Shown: in pieces, positions 1 to 5,011 of the stretch | Layout of the letters: every line of letters starts with the position of its first letter | Numbering within the stretch: the first letter of the stretch is position 1 | Assembly: GCA_018883485.1 (NCBI GenBank) | Contig: VEQB01000194.1 | Span: forward strand, 1-5,011 | Origin: Bacteroidota bacterium | GTDB lineage: Bacteria; Bacteroidota; Bacteroidia; UKL13-3 | Direction: 5' to 3' | DNA: 5,011 nt | Made by a program: the position numbers and the translations under genes | Notes under the pieces: generated by a model | The model's database searches: none | Seen by the model: the letters and a program-made list of their open reading frames with translations, nothing else | What the model was told of the DNA's origin: nothing

Positions 1-1
1 G

Positions 2-1576
2 CATGCACCCTTTATAGGTGAAGTTTATCTAGGGCATTTAAGGTATGGCACACATGGCGGAAATGGGAAGGATTTATGTCATCCTTTTATTCGCGAAAAC
101 AATTGGATGAGCCGTAACCTTATGCTTGCAGGTAATTTTAACCTCACCAATGTGGATGAACTTTTTGATGTATTGATAGATTTAGGACAACACCCAAGAG
201 AGCGCGCCGATACTGTTACCATGCTTGAAAAAATGGGTCATTTTTTGGATGATGAGGTGCAAAGAAATTTTGTCCGATTTAAATTAGAAGGGCATACTAA
301 TAAGGAAATTTCTCAACTCATTGGGCAGCATGTAAATGTAGAAAGCATCTTAAAACGTTCTTTACGAGATACAGATGGTGGCTATGTAATGGCTGGTATA
401 TTAGGGCATGGTGATGCTTTTGTGGTGCGCGATCCAAATGGTATAAGGCCTTGTTATTACTACCGAGATGAAGAGATTGTGGTGGTTACTAGTGAAAAGC
501 CAGCTATCATGACGGGCTTCAATATTCCTTATAAAGATATCAAAGAAATTCAATTGGGTCATGCCTTAATTATTACAAAAGAGGGGCAAGTAAATGAAGT
601 ATCTATATTACCAGCTGGTGAGCGTAAATCTTGTTCTTTCGAACGTATTTATTTCTCTAGAGGGAATGACCGTGAAATTTACAAGGAAAGGAAAATATTA
701 GGACATTTATTAGCGCCCAAGGTTTTAAATGCCGTTGGTTACGATTTTAAAAATACAGTTTTCTCTTATATTCCTAACACAGCCGCAGTAGCCTTTTATG
801 GTATGATGGATGGGGTGCACCAAGAATTGAATAGCTGGAAGGCTAATGAAATTGCTAAGTTAGGTTCAACCCTTGATACCGCTAAAATAAAAGAGATATT
901 AGATTTATTGCCACGAAGAGAACGTGTAGCCATTAAAGATGCCAAGTTAAGAACTTTTATTACAGACGATGCCCATAGAGAAGATATGGTAGCTCACGTG
1001 TATGACGTTACTTACGGATTAATTAATAATGGCGTAGATACCTTGGTAGTAATTGATGATTCTATTGTGCGTGGAACCACACTTAAAACCAGTATTCTTC
1101 GAATATTAGATAGATTGCATCCAAAGAAAATAATTATTGTTTCTTCTTCACCTCAAATTCGATACCCAGATTGCTACGGAATTGATATGAGTCGTATGAA
1201 AGACTTTGTTGCCTTCCAAGCCATGGTTAGCTTAATTAAAGAGCATAAAAAGGAAAAGTTATTAGAGGAGGTTTATCAGAAGTGTAAGGCCCAAGAATCT
1301 TTGCCTAAAGAGGCTATGGTAAATTATGTGAAAGAGCTTTACGCCCAATTTACGGATGATGAAATTAGTGATAGAATTTCCCAAATAGTGACGCCAGAAG
1401 AAATTACAGCAGAGGTAAGCGTAATTTACCAAAGTATAGAAAACTTGCACGTTGCTTGCCCTAATCATTCTGGCGATTGGTACTTTAGCGGAGACTACCC
1501 AACCCCAGGAGGTAACAAAGTAGTTAACAAAGCGTTTATCAATTATATTGAAGGAAATGCAGCAAGAGCATACTAA
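2..1576 (+). CDS. purF: Amidophosphoribosyltransferase, long Bacteroidota form (5' end outside window)
   Basis: Transfers ammonia released from glutamine to PRPP, giving phosphoribosylamine, the first committed step of purine synthesis; cytoplasmic. The frame is open from base 2 (524 codons to TAA), so the Met at 107 is internal and the true start lies upstream, together with the catalytic N-terminal Cys. Class II glutaminase motifs are visible: GHLRYGTHG (32-58), an AGNFNLTN segment (128-151) matching the family NGNLTN, RDPNGIRP (428-451) and FERIYFSRGND (638-670). The phosphoribosyltransferase domain carries the PRPP loop VVIDDSIVRGTT (1046-1081) and YGIDM (1175-1189). About 125 further residues follow and end in a WYFSGDYPT segment. 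From memory, Bacteroidota encode a roughly 630-residue version, sometimes beside a shorter canonical PurF, so a specialised or redundant role is possible. The gene overlaps lptB by 20 bases, suggesting co-transcription. Confidence 0.9.
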   Translation, partial: HAPFIGEVYLGHLRYGTHGGNGKDLCHPFIRENNWMSRNLMLAGNFNLTNVDELFDVLIDLGQHPRERADTVTMLEKMGHFLDDEVQRNFVRFKLEGHTNKEISQLIGQHVNVESILKRSLRDTDGGYVMAGILGHGDAFVVRDPNGIRPCYYYRDEEIVVVTSEKPAIMTGFNIPYKDIKEIQLGHALIITKEGQVNEVSILPAGERKSCSFERIYFSRGNDREIYKERKILGHLLAPKVLNAVGYDFKNTVFSYIPNTAAVAFYGMMDGVHQELNSWKANEIAKLGSTLDTAKIKEILDLLPRRERVAIKDAKLRTFITDDAHREDMVAHVYDVTYGLINNGVDTLVVIDDSIVRGTTLKTSILRILDRLHPKKIIIVSSSPQIRYPDCYGIDMSRMKDFVAFQAMVSLIKEHKKEKLLEEVYQKCKAQESLPKEAMVNYVKELYAQFTDDEISDRISQIVTPEEITAEVSVIYQSIENLHVACPNHSGDWYFSGDYPTPGGNKVVNKAFINYIEGNAARAY

Positions 1577-2306
1577 TACTAATCTAATTCTACGCAGCCA
1601 AAACTTGGTGAAGCGGTATAAGAAGCGCACAGTGGTAGATAACGTTTCTATTGAGGTGCACCAAGGCGAATGTGTAGGTTTGCTTGGCCCTAATGGTGCA
1701 GGAAAAACAACTACTTTTTACATGACCGTTGGCCTCATTAAGCCCGATGAAGGCGAGGTATATTTAAATGACGAAAAGCTTACCAATCTGCCCATGTATA
1801 AACGCGCGCAAAAAGGATTGGGCTACCTGGCGCAAGAGGCTTCTATTTTTAGAACGCTTTCTATAGAAGATAATATTCGTGCCGTTTTAGAAATGACAAA
1901 ACTTAACGTTGCAGAACAGGAAGAAAAACTTGAGTCGCTATTAGAAGAGTTTGGTTTAAACCGCGTGCGCAAGAGCATGGGAAACGTATTAAGTGGTGGC
2001 GAACGCAGAAGAACAGAAATTGCCAGAGCTTTAGCTGTTAATCCAAAGTTTATATTGTTGGATGAACCCTTTGCAGGTATCGATCCTATTGCAGTTGAAG
2101 ACATACAACAAATTGTAGCCAAGTTAAAACATAAGAATATCGGTATTTTAATTACAGACCATAATGTGCACGAAACCTTAAGTATTGTAGATAGAGCTTA
2201 CCTTTTATTTGAAGGTAAAATATTAAAAAGTGGCACCGCCCAAGAATTGGCAGATGATGAAATGGTGCGCAAAGTTTATCTGGGGCAAAATTTTGTATTA
2301 AGGTAA
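1557..2306 (+). CDS. lptB: LPS export ABC transporter ATP-binding protein LptB
   Basis: Cytoplasmic ATPase that drives the LptFG permease, extracting lipopolysaccharide from the inner membrane for transfer to the outer membrane. With the ATG at 1557 the protein is 249 residues, close to the family norm of about 240-250. In order: Walker A GPNGAGKT (44-51), Q-loop Gln93 in YLAQEASIF, signature LSGGE (145-149) followed by RRR, Walker B FILLDE (165-170) with the D-loop AGID, and switch His202 in ITDHNV. GLLGPNGAGKTT, the YLAQEASIF segment and LSGGERRR with EPFAGIDP are typical of LptB rather than other ABC ATPases. A TTG at 1548 would add three residues; ATG is preferred. No other in-frame ATG occurs before residue 56, so the 20-base overlap with purF looks real. 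The first 9 or so residues have no obvious family counterpart. Confidence 0.93.
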   Translation: MQQEHTNTNLILRSQNLVKRYKKRTVVDNVSIEVHQGECVGLLGPNGAGKTTTFYMTVGLIKPDEGEVYLNDEKLTNLPMYKRAQKGLGYLAQEASIFRTLSIEDNIRAVLEMTKLNVAEQEEKLESLLEEFGLNRVRKSMGNVLSGGERRRTEIARALAVNPKFILLDEPFAGIDPIAVEDIQQIVAKLKHKNIGILITDHNVHETLSIVDRAYLLFEGKILKSGTAQELADDEMVRKVYLGQNFVLR

Positions 2307-2321
2307 TTTGTAGTAATTTCG
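2292..2321 (+). promoter_or_regulatory. Possible Bacteroidota-type promoter before the small lipoprotein gene
   Basis: TTTG at 2292-2295 is followed after 18 bases by TAATTTCG at 2314-2321, which differs from the Bacteroidota -7 consensus TAnnTTTG by one base. This would place transcription start close to the ATG at 2341. The -33 element overlaps the last codons of lptB. The match is weak in AT-rich DNA, and read-through from lptB (34 bases upstream) is an alternative source of transcript. Confidence 0.3.
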
Positions 2322-2340
2322 ATTTGAACCAATAAGTATT

Positions 2341-2553
2341 ATGATGAAGAAAATATGTTTGCTTGCCGGTTTAGCTTTTAGCTTAAGTTTTGCAGCGTGT
2401 AACGATGAGCCAAAATTAGAAAAGAGCGAAGAAGTAGCTGTAGAGAATCAATTGAGTGACGATCAAAAAGCTATGGATTCACTAGAAGCGGCCATCATGT
2501 CGCAAATGGATGCGTTAAATAGTGATTCTGCTGGCACGGATACGATAGATTAA
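2341..2553 (+). CDS. Small acidic lipoprotein, function unknown
   Basis: A 70-residue protein with a type II signal peptide: positive MMKK, a hydrophobic run (residues 5-19), then the lipobox FAAC with Cys20 as the lipidation site. The mature part of 51 residues is strongly acidic (14 Asp/Glu against 3 Lys and no Arg) and looks like a low-complexity, probably helical tail. Asp and Glu follow the Cys directly (CNDEP); acidic residues right after the lipidated Cys resemble the lipoprotein export signals that send Bacteroidota lipoproteins to the cell surface, so surface display is possible but inferred. The start could also be the second ATG at 2344. It lies 34 bases after lptB and 56 bases before the cytochrome gene, the likeliest operon partner. 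I do not recognise a family. Confidence 0.72.
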   Translation: MMKKICLLAGLAFSLSFAACNDEPKLEKSEEVAVENQLSDDQKAMDSLEAAIMSQMDALNSDSAGTDTID

Positions 2554-2554
2554 G

Positions 2555-2609
2555 AGGTGTTGCATTTTTGGGTGAAATTGTTGCTTTCGATTACCCAAAT
2601 GAAACACCT
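2555..2609 (+). repeat. Imperfect inverted repeat filling the lipoprotein-cytochrome gap
   Basis: Three nested arm pairs can be read: AGGTGTT (2555-2561) with AACACCT (2603-2609), TTTGGGT (2567-2573) with ACCCAAA (2593-2599), and GAAA (2574-2577) with TTTC (2585-2588) around a 7-base loop. Small internal loops separate them (5 and 3 bases outside, a 4-base bulge inside). That gives 18 pairs, starting two bases after the lipoprotein stop codon and ending on the base before the ATG at 2610. No U-tract follows, so it does not look like an intrinsic terminator. In RNA it would present the cytochrome start codon directly at the foot of a stem, which could limit or couple translation. The function is inference; the pairing is visible. 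Confidence 0.6.
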
Positions 2610-3059
2610 ATGAAAAGATTTTTCAAAATTATTGGCACCCTTGTGCTAGTTTTAGTATTGATATTGCTAATTGGAGCAGCTTTCATTCACTTTAGAGGGA
2701 TTCCAAGCTATGAAACAGGCAAGGTAAATTTAACTGTTCCAATTACTACTGAGAGCGTGCAGCAAGGTTAGAAACTAGCTTCAGTAATGTGTGTCGAATG
2801 TCATTATGGAAGTGATAACAAATTATTTACCCTAGAGGGTGAGCCTATAATTGCGCCAAATATTACGTTTGACCCAAGCGGGATTGGGCATTATGCTTTA
2901 CAAGATTTTGTAACATCCATGAGAACAGGAAAGAAACCAGACGGAGCTCAAATGAAATACCCGATGATGCCTCATAGTATGCTAACAGACACAGAATTAA
3001 ATTCCATGTATGAATATTTAAGGTCTGTACCTAAGATGAATAGCAAAAAGGAATTATAG
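2610..3059 (+). pseudogene. Membrane-anchored c-type cytochrome, interrupted by an in-frame TAG
   Basis: Read through the TAG at 2769-2771 (codon 54), the frame gives 149 codons of a recognisable small monohaem cytochrome c. It has an N-terminal membrane anchor (residues 7-26), then FRGIPSYE as in Bacteroidota relatives, the haem site CVECH (61-65), APNIT (82-86), a GIG...DFV...RTGKKPDG stretch (91-112), and YPMMP (117-121), whose Met119 or Met120 would be the distal iron ligand, ending in a YEYLRSVP helix. It would act as a periplasmic electron carrier. The stop sits in a stretch that reads G-stop-KLASVMC, where relatives usually have a charged residue; AAG, GAG or CAG to TAG is a single change. 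Restarting at ATG 2787 would lose the anchor and signal, so the haem could not be attached in the periplasm. Apart from the stop everything looks intact, which fits a recent mutation, a sequencing error or read-through. Confidence 0.82.
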
Positions 3060-3062
3060 CGC

Positions 3063-3093
3063 TTTGTTTGAACCTATAATTTTTTTATCTTCG
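3063..3093 (+). promoter_or_regulatory. Probable promoter of the tRNA gene
   Basis: TTTG at 3063-3066 is followed after 19 bases by TATCTTCG at 3086-3093, one base from the Bacteroidota -7 consensus TAnnTTTG. A second TTTG at 3067-3070 would give a 15-base spacer. Initiation would fall near 3100, some 17 bases before the tRNA 5' end, a usual short leader for a stable RNA. Confidence 0.55.
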
Positions 3094-3116
3094 CAAACGC
3101 TAAAAAAATATTAGCA

Positions 3117-3190
3117 GGGCCTATAGCTCATTCGGTTAGAGCATCTGACTCATAATCAGGGGGTGCCTGGTTCGATCCCAGGTGGGCCCA
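3117..3190 (+). tRNA. tRNA with anticodon CAT (elongator Met or lysidine-modified Ile2)
   Basis: A full cloverleaf folds over 74 bases. The acceptor stem GGGCCTA (3117-3123) pairs with TGGGCCC (3183-3189) with one T-G wobble. The D stem is GCTC (3126-3129) with GAGC (3139-3142). The anticodon stem TCTGA (3144-3148) pairs with TCAGG (3156-3160) around CTCATAA, anticodon CAT at 3151-3153. The variable loop has 5 bases, and the T stem CCTGG/CCAGG encloses TTCGATC (3171-3177). The discriminator is A3190 and CCA is not encoded. It is not the initiator: base pair 1-72 is G-C and the anticodon stem lacks the three G-C pairs. C4-G69 and C5-G68 in the acceptor stem match what is known of E. coli tRNA-Ile2, so Ile2 is a real alternative to elongator Met. 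Confidence 0.95.
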
Positions 3191-3198
3191 CAAAAAAT

Positions 3199-3236
3199 AA
3201 AGGGGTTTCAAGGTTTTTGCCTTAAGCCCCTTTTTT
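3199..3236 (+). terminator. Intrinsic terminator after the tRNA
   Basis: AAAGGGG (3199-3205) pairs with CCCCTTT (3227-3233); the stem continues through TTT with AAG (one wobble), a single bulged C, and AAGG (3210-3213) with CCTT (3220-3223), closed by a 6-base loop. The six T's at 3231-3236 follow the C run. It lies 9 bases after the tRNA end and probably also stops transcripts from the cytochrome gene, which has no terminator of its own. Confidence 0.88.
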
Positions 3237-3403
3237 ATTTTAAAAACTACATTGGCATAATTTATTAATTGAGGAAGTTTTGGGCTATGGAATTTGATAA
3301 AACATAAATCAAATATTAAGGATATTAATAAAATTTAGTTTCGGAAAAGGAAAGTAAATGAATAGACTTTAAAGTGTGTGGTTGTTTACCCTAAAATACC
3401 TAC
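3237..3403. other. Intergenic stretch without recognisable content
   Basis: These bases between the two terminators are AT-rich and broken by stops in every frame. I see no RNA gene, no copy of the tRNA 3' end that would mark an integration site, and no complete promoter pair. A short inverted repeat (ATTTGAT/ATCAAAT, 3292-3314) is compatible with chance in such composition. Confidence 0.6.
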
Positions 3404-3438
3404 AAAAAGGGGCTATAAAAAATAAAGCCCCTTTTTTT
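3404..3438. terminator. Bidirectional terminator, chiefly for the minus-strand DUF4177-like gene
   Basis: A perfect 11-base stem, AAAAAGGGGCT (3404-3414) with AGCCCCTTTTT (3426-3436), encloses an 11-base A/T loop. The A and T runs on the two sides give a U-tract in either direction. On the minus strand the stem begins directly at the stop codon (3437-3439) of the gene at 3437-3844. On the + strand it backs up the tRNA terminator about 170 bases upstream; together the two insulate the tRNA from the oppositely oriented gene. Confidence 0.88.
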
Positions 3439-3844
3439 ATTTTGCCTTCCTAAACAAATATCTAGTTATAAAGATACCGCCCGACGTGCTTCCGTTACTA
3501 ACATTTGTGCTGCTGCCTGTGGTAACTTGGTAAAGCTCCCAGTTATCTGTAGAATACTCGTTAATCTTATCTACTATGAGTTTATCATTGTTAGATACAT
3601 TGCTAAAGTTAATTCCAACCATACTGTAAAAGTTTAGTAGGTCTTTTTCTATTAGCGTACCGTTGGCATCTGTGCTTAAAATTCTACTCCTGCCAATACC
3701 CCCAGGAATAATAGACTCAATTGTGGAGAATTGCTTGTACTCATAAGTACTCCCTTCTTTTTCGCTAGATTTAAAAGACCAAAGTGTTACCATGCTTAGT
3801 GTTAGCGCTACCCCTAGGGTAAATAACATTACATTTTTTTTCAT
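3437..3844 (-). CDS. Exported or membrane-anchored DUF4177-like protein
   Basis: A 135-residue protein of unknown role. MKKN and a hydrophobic run (residues 5-23) form a signal peptide or anchor with no lipobox Cys. The rest resembles DUF4177: an opening YEYKQFSTIE strand (34-43), a helix leading into NWELYQVTTG (101-110, compare the family GWELV), and a closing RYLFRK strand (128-133). Between these lies a longer middle (about 45-92, with GGIGRSRIL and NFYSMVGINF) that I recall from similar Bacteroidota hypothetical proteins but not from short DUF4177 members. A Ser/Thr/Asn/Gly-rich loop (110-123) precedes the last strand. It stands alone on the minus strand, has its own terminator starting at the stop codon, and is divergent from the next gene with 34 bases between start codons. 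Assignment rests on motif resemblance only. Confidence 0.75.
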   Translation of the reverse strand: MKKNVMLFTLGVALTLSMVTLWSFKSSEKEGSTYEYKQFSTIESIIPGGIGRSRILSTDANGTLIEKDLLNFYSMVGINFSNVSNNDKLIVDKINEYSTDNWELYQVTTGSSTNVSNGSTSGGIFITRYLFRKAK

Positions 3845-3854
3845 AATTTTTAAT

Positions 3855-3862
3855 TAAGTTTG
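3855..3862 (+). promoter_or_regulatory. Exact Bacteroidota -7 motif before the secreted protein gene
   Basis: TAAGTTTG matches TAnnTTTG exactly and lies 16 bases before the ATG at 3879, which implies a very short leader. The expected -33 TTTG is not present; only a T run in the start of the divergent gene occupies that position. I find no equivalent motif on the minus strand for the divergent gene. Confidence 0.35.
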
Positions 3863-3878
3863 TTTAAAGTTTAAAAGT

Positions 3879-4319
3879 ATGAAAAAAAATATTTTTTTGT
3901 TATTTTTATTTTCCCCATTGCTAATTTTTGCCCAAGATTACGCGCAACTTACTATTAGCAATATCAAGGTTGTAACTGGAACTACAACTATTGATAATGA
4001 TAAAGTGGTTCTTGTACAATTAAAAGAAGGTAAGCGCAAGAATGATAATATTCTTTTTGTGGGAAGTGATATTACCATTGAGGCCGATATTAGAGTGGTG
4101 GCCTATCAATCTAAACGCTCTAGTAGCAAAAGCGGGGCGGTGAAAATTAAAGCAGTGTATTTTTTAAGTCATGGAGGCAAAAGAGACAAAAGAACTACCG
4201 AACAGGTGTTTTACTTGGACGATGCCAGAGAATATCAAGCTAAAGAAACCTTTGTAATACCAAATGGCTTAAATAGTAAGAAAATAGTGCTTACCTACAA
4301 GGGTAAATTAGATTCTTAA
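3879..4319 (+). CDS. Secreted protein of unknown function
   Basis: A 146-residue protein that I do not recognise. A clear type I signal peptide (MKKN, hydrophobic 5-18, cleavage likely after IFA at 18, leaving QDYAQ) sends it to the periplasm or beyond. The mature part alternates hydrophobic and polar residues as in beta strands: LTISNIKVV (24-32), KVVLVQL (42-48), ILFVGSDITIEADIRVVAY (58-76), VKIKAVYFL (88-96), EQVFYL (108-113), ETFVIP (123-128) and KKIVLTY (134-140), suggesting a compact beta-sandwich. A very basic, Ser-rich loop lies at 78-87 (SKRSSSKSG) and another at 98-107 (HGGKRDKRTT). There is no lipobox, no type IX secretion C-terminal domain and no catalytic motif that I can see. 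It is 38 bases from the next gene on the same strand; no terminator lies between them, so co-transcription is possible. Confidence 0.75.
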   Translation: MKKNIFLLFLFSPLLIFAQDYAQLTISNIKVVTGTTTIDNDKVVLVQLKEGKRKNDNILFVGSDITIEADIRVVAYQSKRSSSKSGAVKIKAVYFLSHGGKRDKRTTEQVFYLDDAREYQAKETFVIPNGLNSKKIVLTYKGKLDS

Positions 4320-4357
4320 GTTCTTGTTTGATATAAATTCTTAACAGTAAAAAACCT

Positions 4358-4705
4358 ATGATAACATGGTTCGAAATTCCCGTTAATAGCATGGCTAGGG
4401 CTATCTCTTTTTATGAGCAATTATTTGAGACAAAAATTCACTTGCAGGATTTAGGTGATTTTAAATTGGCAATTATAAAGGGGCAAATGGGTTGCTTGGT
4501 CCAGCATAAAGCTTATAAGCCATCACATGAAGGGGTGCTAATTTACATAAGCACTTCTTTGCCCATAAATGATTTACTTGCTAAAGCAGAAAGCCTAGGA
4601 GGTAAGGTACTTAGACCTTCTGCATTAATAAGCGACGATTTTGGCTATACAGGTATTCTTGAGGATTGTGAGGGTAATAGAATTGGGCTACATGCCCGTC
4701 AGTAA
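4358..4705 (+). CDS. VOC-family (glyoxalase/bleomycin-resistance fold) protein
   Basis: A 115-residue single-domain protein with two beta-alpha-beta-beta-beta modules. The first holds WFEIPVNSMARAISFYEQLF (4-23), the usual VOC opening strand and helix, then FKLAII and MGCLVQH (44-50). The second holds GVLIYIS (59-65), a helix INDLLAKAESLGGKVLRP (70-87), FGYTGILEDCEGNRIGLH (95-112). The YTGILEDCEGNRIGLH end is the family's signature last hairpin. Members are metal-dependent dioxygenases, isomerases or resistance proteins, and many small ones have no known substrate. Candidate ligands are Glu6, His50 and residues near His112, but I cannot confirm a complete metal site. It is cytoplasmic, with no signal peptide. 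The next start codon follows after five bases, so it shares a transcript with the acyltransferase gene, though nothing links the functions. Confidence 0.88.
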   Translation: MITWFEIPVNSMARAISFYEQLFETKIHLQDLGDFKLAIIKGQMGCLVQHKAYKPSHEGVLIYISTSLPINDLLAKAESLGGKVLRPSALISDDFGYTGILEDCEGNRIGLHARQ

Positions 4706-4710
4706 TTAAT

Positions 4711-5011
4711 ATGCCTGTTTTTCGCTGGTATTATATTTTTTTTAGCATTCCTATTTATTTAATAGCGCTAATTCCTAGGCCTTTTTTGTATTGGTTCTCC
4801 GATTTTTTAAGGTTTCTTTTTTACCATGTTATTGGATATAGGAAAACTGTAATTTTTGAAAACCTAAGAAATTCATTTCCAGAAAAGGAGGAGCGTTGGA
4901 TTAAGGAAACAGGCTATGCCTATTACCAAAATATGATTGATGTAATTTTGGAAACCATTGAAATGGCTGTTCTTCCAAAATCCTTTTATGCAAGGCACCT
5001 TACCTTGGAAG
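4711..5011 (+). CDS. LpxL/HtrB-like lysophospholipid/lipid A acyltransferase (3' end outside window)
   Basis: The first 100 codons of a frame that runs off the window. The product begins with a hydrophobic anchor (residues 6-28), then SDFLRFLFYHVIGYRKTVIFENLRNSF can be followed in pieces: SDFLRFLFYHVIGYRK (30-45) and FENLRNSFPEK (49-59), a pattern I know from Bacteroidota lipid A biosynthesis acyltransferases, and then a helix with YYQNMIDVILETIEM (71-85). Such enzymes add a secondary acyl chain to lipid A at the inner face of the inner membrane. The catalytic HX4D motif is expected downstream of the window, so activity cannot be judged. A start at the ATG at 4711 fits the family N-terminus; no Shine-Dalgarno is visible. 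Five bases separate it from the VOC gene. Confidence 0.85.
   Translation, partial: MPVFRWYYIFFSIPIYLIALIPRPFLYWFSDFLRFLFYHVIGYRKTVIFENLRNSFPEKEERWIKETGYAYYQNMIDVILETIEMAVLPKSFYARHLTLE

Noticed and set aside
1262..1630. Open frame of 122 codons on the minus strand across the purF end and lptB start.
   Set aside because: It lies opposite two well-supported genes and its translation has no recognisable domain; it is a shadow frame.
1823..2122. Open frame of 99 codons on the minus strand inside lptB.
   Set aside because: It is entirely antisense to the conserved ATPase core and has no family resemblance.
2568..2609. A TTG start that would extend the cytochrome N-terminus by 14 residues.
   Set aside because: The added residues are polar and precede the natural MKRFFK signal-anchor start; the region is better explained as the inverted repeat.
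2787..3059. A separate 90-residue cytochrome starting at the ATG just before CVECH.
   Set aside because: It lacks a signal peptide, so haem attachment in the periplasm would be impossible; it is the 3' part of the interrupted gene.
3117..3260. tRNA 3' end as an integration site for a mobile element.
   Set aside because: No second copy of the tRNA 3' end, integrase or inverted repeat is present in the window.
3292..3314. ATTTGAT/ATCAAAT inverted repeat with a 9-base loop between the terminators.
   Set aside because: Seven A/T-rich pairs are expected by chance in such DNA and no gene start lies nearby.
4312..4343. ATTCTTAA repeated at 4312-4319 and 4336-4343, and a TTTG at 4327-4330, before the VOC gene.
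   Set aside because: The repeat is short and A/T-rich, and no TAnnTTTG element follows at the right distance, so neither an operator nor a promoter can be supported.
1..5011. A previously undescribed multi-gene system.
   Set aside because: The genes are housekeeping or single small exported proteins with no shared pathway; no nuclease, reverse transcriptase, toxin-antitoxin pair, phage or repeat array was seen.

Overview
The window reads as a piece of a Bacteroidota chromosome, most likely a flavobacterium-like organism. The evidence is AT-rich DNA, almost no Shine-Dalgarno sequences before start codons, promoter-like motifs of the Bacteroidota type (TTTG, a spacer of about 19, then TAnnTTTG-like), a tRNA without an encoded CCA end, and proteins that resemble common Bacteroidota families. 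I would not name a genus.

Layout on the + strand. Positions 2-1576 hold the 3' three quarters or more of a long-form amidophosphoribosyltransferase (PurF family, first committed step of purine synthesis). It overlaps by 20 bases lptB (1557-2306), the ATPase of the lipopolysaccharide transporter. Next come a small acidic lipoprotein (2341-2553) and a membrane-anchored c-type cytochrome (2610-3059), which is interrupted by an in-frame TAG at 2769-2771. The gap between these two is almost entirely one imperfect inverted repeat ending on the base before the cytochrome ATG. A tRNA with anticodon CAT (3117-3190) follows, with its own promoter-like sequence and a strong terminator.

After about 170 bases with no recognisable content, a bidirectional terminator closes a minus-strand gene for an exported DUF4177-like protein (3437-3844). 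It is divergent, across 34 bases, from a gene for an unrecognised secreted protein (3879-4319). A VOC/glyoxalase-fold protein (4358-4705) and the beginning of a LpxL/HtrB-like lipid A acyltransferase (4711 to the window end) follow on the + strand, five bases apart.

Two genes (lptB and the acyltransferase) belong to outer-membrane lipopolysaccharide biology, but they are separated by unrelated genes and do not form one operon. The rest is ordinary housekeeping plus small exported proteins. I see no defence system, mobile element, CRISPR array or biosynthetic cluster. The best points for a second look are the broken cytochrome gene and the hairpin in front of it.
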